Shown: one piece after another, positions 6,961 through 8,570 of the stretch
How the letters are laid out: each line of letters begins with the position of its first letter
How positions within the stretch are numbered: the stretch's first letter is position 1
The notes under the pieces: generated by a model
Database searches by the model: none
The model's input: only the letters and a program-made list of their open reading frames with translations
Told to the model about the DNA's origin: nothing
DNA from: Flavobacterium sp. UBA6195
Lineage (GTDB): Bacteria > Bacteroidota > Bacteroidia > Flavobacteriales > Flavobacteriaceae
Direction: 5' to 3'
NCBI RefSeq assembly: GCF_002422095.1
Contig: NZ_DITB01000126.1
Coordinates: 1 to 8,570, forward strand
DNA: 8,570 bases
Position numbers and translations under genes: made by a program

Positions 6961-8157
6961 TTATCCTCTTCCGTTTCCTCTTCCTTCGGAACCTCTTGAG
7001 TTAGAGTTACCTCTTGGAGCACTATTTCTTGGTTGTGAATTACCTCTTGAAGAACCTCCTTTGTATTCCGAATTTCCTCTGTTTCCTGAGCTTGAAACAG
7101 TTCCTCTATCTCTTGGAGATTTGTTTCTGTTTTCTGAAAACTCTCTTCCGCCATTTGATCTTGGACCTTCATTTCGACCTCTATTTTCCGTAGTTACTCT
7201 TGGAGAATTTCCTCTGTTTTCATTTGAAACTCTTGGAGAATTTCCTCTGCTTTCTGTGGTAACTCGAGTTCCAGAATTTTCTCTAGTTCCGTTGTTTCTT
7301 GGAGAAGAAGTTTCAGGTCTAGTTCTTGGTGAACTTCCTTCAATTGCTCTCGTTTCACGATTTCCTCTTGGTGAGTTTGAAGTTATTTCACTTCTATTAC
7401 GTGGTGAACTGATATTTCTTCTTGAATCTAATTCATAACGGTTTGAATATCCTGCATTTCGGTGAGCGAAGGAACGATTTGGATATCTTCTTTCATAACC
7501 ATTTCCTCTTCTTCCATAATAGTTGTTATAAACGGCAGCACATCTTCTGTGTGTTACATAATGATAACTGTGACCAAAGTTAATATGAACATGAATGTGA
7601 TTTCTGTATCTAAAAATTGGGAATGGATTCCAATAGTAGTAATAACTTGGATAATAACCCCAATACCAAGATGAATAATACGGACGATAATTGCTTACCC
7701 AAAAAGTAGTGTAAATCACCGGAGTATGCACATAAACAGGTTCGTAAATATAATTAGCACCATACATGTAAACGTCACCCACAACTTGTACTTGTACTCG
7801 ATTGTTTCGGTCTCGTTCTACTTCAATGGTTGCCACATCTTGAAAAACATCTTTTTCTAAAACTGCTTGAACCACAACTAAATGCACGTTTCCTTCAACC
7901 GTTTCAATAACTCTTAAATAATCGACATAATTATCGTTATTCAAATCTAAGTTAGAGATTTGAGTTTTAGGATCATTTAATCTTCTCTCAAAATCTTCCA
8001 AATCTTTTGCATCACCAAAAACAGTCGCAACCGCTCTTAAATCTAAGTTGTCGCTGATATCCGAATTTTTTGCTGTAACCGTAGTTTTTTCTTGAGCAAA
8101 AAGAGAACCTATCGTCAATGATGCCAGTAAGCTCAGATGTATCAATTTCGTTTTCAT
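6961..8157 (-). CDS. Exported protein of unknown function with Tyr/His-rich centre and Arg/Gly/Asn/Ser repeat tail
   Basis: I do not recognise a characterised family; similar exported hypothetical proteins with RGN-rich tails are common in flavobacteria. The 398-residue product has a signal peptide (MKTKLIHLSLLASLTIGSLFAQ, about residues 1-21). A compact N-terminal part (about 30-128) includes DLNNDNYVDYLRV (71-83), an EF-hand-like loop with Asp71, Asn73, Asp75 and Asp79, although the usual Gly at position 6 and Glu at position 12 are missing. Residues about 130-215 are extremely Tyr/Trp-rich (SSWYWGYYPSYYYYW) and contain HIHVH (187-191) plus His196, His199, His203 and Cys206. Residues about 246-398 are low complexity and strongly basic, with repeated RGNSPR and SPRN units. 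Expected location is the periplasm or cell envelope, possibly binding metal or polyanions. It is monocistronic: a terminator follows, and upstream is a divergent gene with a sigma-54-like promoter. Confidence 0.85.
   Translation of the reverse strand: MKTKLIHLSLLASLTIGSLFAQEKTTVTAKNSDISDNLDLRAVATVFGDAKDLEDFERRLNDPKTQISNLDLNNDNYVDYLRVIETVEGNVHLVVVQAVLEKDVFQDVATIEVERDRNNRVQVQVVGDVYMYGANYIYEPVYVHTPVIYTTFWVSNYRPYYSSWYWGYYPSYYYYWNPFPIFRYRNHIHVHINFGHSYHYVTHRRCAAVYNNYYGRRGNGYERRYPNRSFAHRNAGYSNRYELDSRRNISSPRNRSEITSNSPRGNRETRAIEGSSPRTRPETSSPRNNGTRENSGTRVTTESRGNSPRVSNENRGNSPRVTTENRGRNEGPRSNGGREFSENRNKSPRDRGTVSSSGNRGNSEYKGGSSRGNSQPRNSAPRGNSNSRGSEGRGNGRG
7177..7260 (-). repeat. 33-bp tandem repeat encoding an 11-residue unit
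   Basis: Within the tail of the exported protein, residues 300-327 read as tandem units ESRGNSPRVSN / ENRGNSPRVTT / ENRG. At DNA level a 21-bp segment at 7196-7216 recurs without change at 7229-7249, exactly 33 bp apart. Further degenerate SPR and RGN units flank it across roughly 6964-7422. The repeat keeps the reading frame, so copy-number change would lengthen or shorten the protein by 11 residues. Confidence 0.85.
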
Positions 8158-8198
8158 AATATATTCGCTTTTAGGATTCTTATTTCTATTATTAAATA

Positions 8199-8215
8199 AC
8201 CAATTACTGTGCCAA
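8199..8215 (-). promoter_or_regulatory. Candidate sigma-54 (RpoN) promoter for the exported repeat-tailed protein
   Basis: The minus strand reads TTGGCACAGTAATTGGT. Compared with the RpoN consensus YTGGCACGrNNNTTGCW it matches all fixed positions except two (A for G after GGCAC, and GG for GC in the -12 element), with the required 10 nt between the two dinucleotides. It would place the transcription start near base 8188, about 30 nt before the ATG at 8157. No TAnnTTTG -7 element is visible between this site and the start codon. Assignment is by consensus matching only. Confidence 0.45.
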
Positions 8216-8247
8216 AGTTTTTATTTAATATTAAGTTATTGATTATT

Positions 8248-8286
8248 AATGATTTAAAAAAAAATATTTTTTTGTTTGAAATCATT
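8248..8286. repeat. 39-bp palindrome with A-tract/T-tract core upstream of the divergent gene
   Basis: AATGATTT (8248-8255) and AAATCATT (8279-8286) are perfect inverted arms. Between them lie nine As, TA, seven Ts and GTTT, which extend the symmetry imperfectly. The element overlaps the -33 region of the plus-strand promoter and could be an operator or an intrinsically curved segment. Function is inferred only. Confidence 0.55.
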
Positions 8287-8299
8287 TCCATTATATTTG
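8271..8299 (+). promoter_or_regulatory. Bacteroidota house-keeping promoter for the gene at 8318
   Basis: TATATTTG at 8292-8299 is an exact TAnnTTTG -7 element. TTTG at 8271-8274 lies 17 nt upstream as the -33 element, within the 17-23 nt range described for flavobacteria. The expected start near 8306 leaves a leader of about 12 nt before the ATG. Confidence 0.75.
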
Positions 8300-8317
8300 A
8301 TACATAAACCAATTCTC

Positions 8318-8570
8318 ATGAAAAAATTAATTGTATTTATATTTTTTACAAGTATTTCTCTATTCGCTCAAAACAAAAAAATCAAAGCGGAAGTTATTCT
8401 CGAAACGAAATTGAGTTGTAGAGCTATTTTGGTCGACGAAGAAAAAGTATGGATGGGAATGGACAAAGGACGTTACGGATTTTACGATAAAAAGAAAGAC
8501 ACAACAATTATTAAAGAAATTCAATCCGTTGCCCGAACTACCGAATTTAGAAGCATTGCAGGAACCAAAG
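8318..8570 (+). CDS. Exported protein, probable BNR/Ycf48-like 'oxidoreductase' (3'-truncated by window end)
   Basis: The open frame runs from ATG at 8318 through the end of the window (84 full codons). It starts with a signal peptide, MKKLIVFIFFTSISLFAQ, with cleavage expected near residue 17. The mature part begins NKKIKAEVILETKLSCRAIL, followed by VDEEKVWMGMDKGRYGFYD. This pattern (a hydrophobic strand, 'xxRAI', then 'KVWxxxxxGxxG') resembles the first blade of flavobacterial proteins named oxidoreductase or Ycf48/BNR-repeat proteins, which are predicted beta-propellers of unknown substrate. No catalytic residue can be judged from this fragment. It has its own promoter and diverges from the gene starting at 8157, with a 160-nt shared intergenic region. 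Confidence 0.8.
   Translation, partial: MKKLIVFIFFTSISLFAQNKKIKAEVILETKLSCRAILVDEEKVWMGMDKGRYGFYDKKKDTTIIKEIQSVARTTEFRSIAGTK

Noticed and set aside
6954..7172. Minus-strand open frame of 72 codons overlapping the tail in another frame
   Set aside because: It is a shifted-frame shadow of the same repeats (Gln/Glu/Val-rich), and its stop falls in the terminator of the real gene.
7177..7422. CRISPR-like repeat array
   Set aside because: The repeats are coding, in frame, of 33-bp period without spacers, and degenerate outside one 21-bp pair.
7061..7438. Plus-strand open frame of 125 codons opposite the repeat tail
   Set aside because: It is antisense to the Arg/Gly/Ser-rich tail, whose codon bias leaves other frames open. 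The product is a Phe/Leu/Pro-rich repeat mirror with no independent start context or family signal.
7462..7674. Plus-strand open frame of 70 codons
   Set aside because: It lies wholly antisense to the Tyr-rich part of the exported protein; its Ile/Val/Ser composition simply reflects the complementary strand.
8239..8252. FNR-like box (TTGAT-N4-AATGA)
   Set aside because: Only the left half matches TTGAT-N4-ATCAA, and it is not next to the oxygen-regulated oxidase genes; chance is likely in AT-rich DNA.

Overview
This window is AT-rich, compact DNA from a Bacteroidota bacterium, most likely Flavobacterium or a close relative in the Flavobacteriaceae. The evidence is a cbb3 oxidase operon of the flavobacterial type, a nuclease carrying a type IX secretion (T9SS) C-terminal sorting domain, -7 elements of the form TAnnTTTG, A-rich leaders without clear Shine-Dalgarno sites, and signal peptides ending in FAQ.

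Bases 1-4394 (+ strand) hold the 3' part of a cbb3-type cytochrome c oxidase cluster: the end of ccoO (probably a ccoNO fusion), a small ccoQ-like gene missed by length-limited gene calling, ccoP with a single c-type haem site, ccoG (ferredoxin-like assembly factor), ccoH, and a small polytopic TauE/SafE-DsbD_2-type protein with Cys and His residues suited to copper or thiol chemistry. Together they make and assemble a high-affinity terminal oxidase for low-oxygen respiration. A long hairpin separates ccoQ from ccoP, and a terminator-like hairpin separates ccoP from ccoG, so structural and assembly genes are probably expressed at different levels.

Bases 4395-4514 are a convergent junction with two hairpin terminators. 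Bases 4515-6887 (- strand) hold an RsmB/NOP-family rRNA m5C methyltransferase gene and, only 6 nt downstream, a secreted endonuclease I-family DNase with a T9SS sorting domain.

Bases 6961-8157 (- strand) encode an unrecognised exported protein. It has an EF-hand-like Asp/Asn loop, a Tyr/Trp-rich and His-rich centre, and a long Arg/Gly/Asn/Ser low-complexity tail with 11-residue repeats. Its upstream region lacks a TAnnTTTG promoter but has a close match to a sigma-54 (RpoN) promoter. A divergent gene starting at 8318 runs off the window. It encodes an exported protein resembling flavobacterial BNR/Ycf48-like 'oxidoreductase' proteins, and has a good house-keeping promoter overlapping a 39-bp palindrome.

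No mobile element, CRISPR array, tRNA or rRNA was seen, and no stretch longer than about 160 bases lacks a gene. I found no clear new multi-gene system. The least explained parts are the 398-residue envelope protein with its candidate sigma-54 promoter, and the hairpins inside the oxidase operon.
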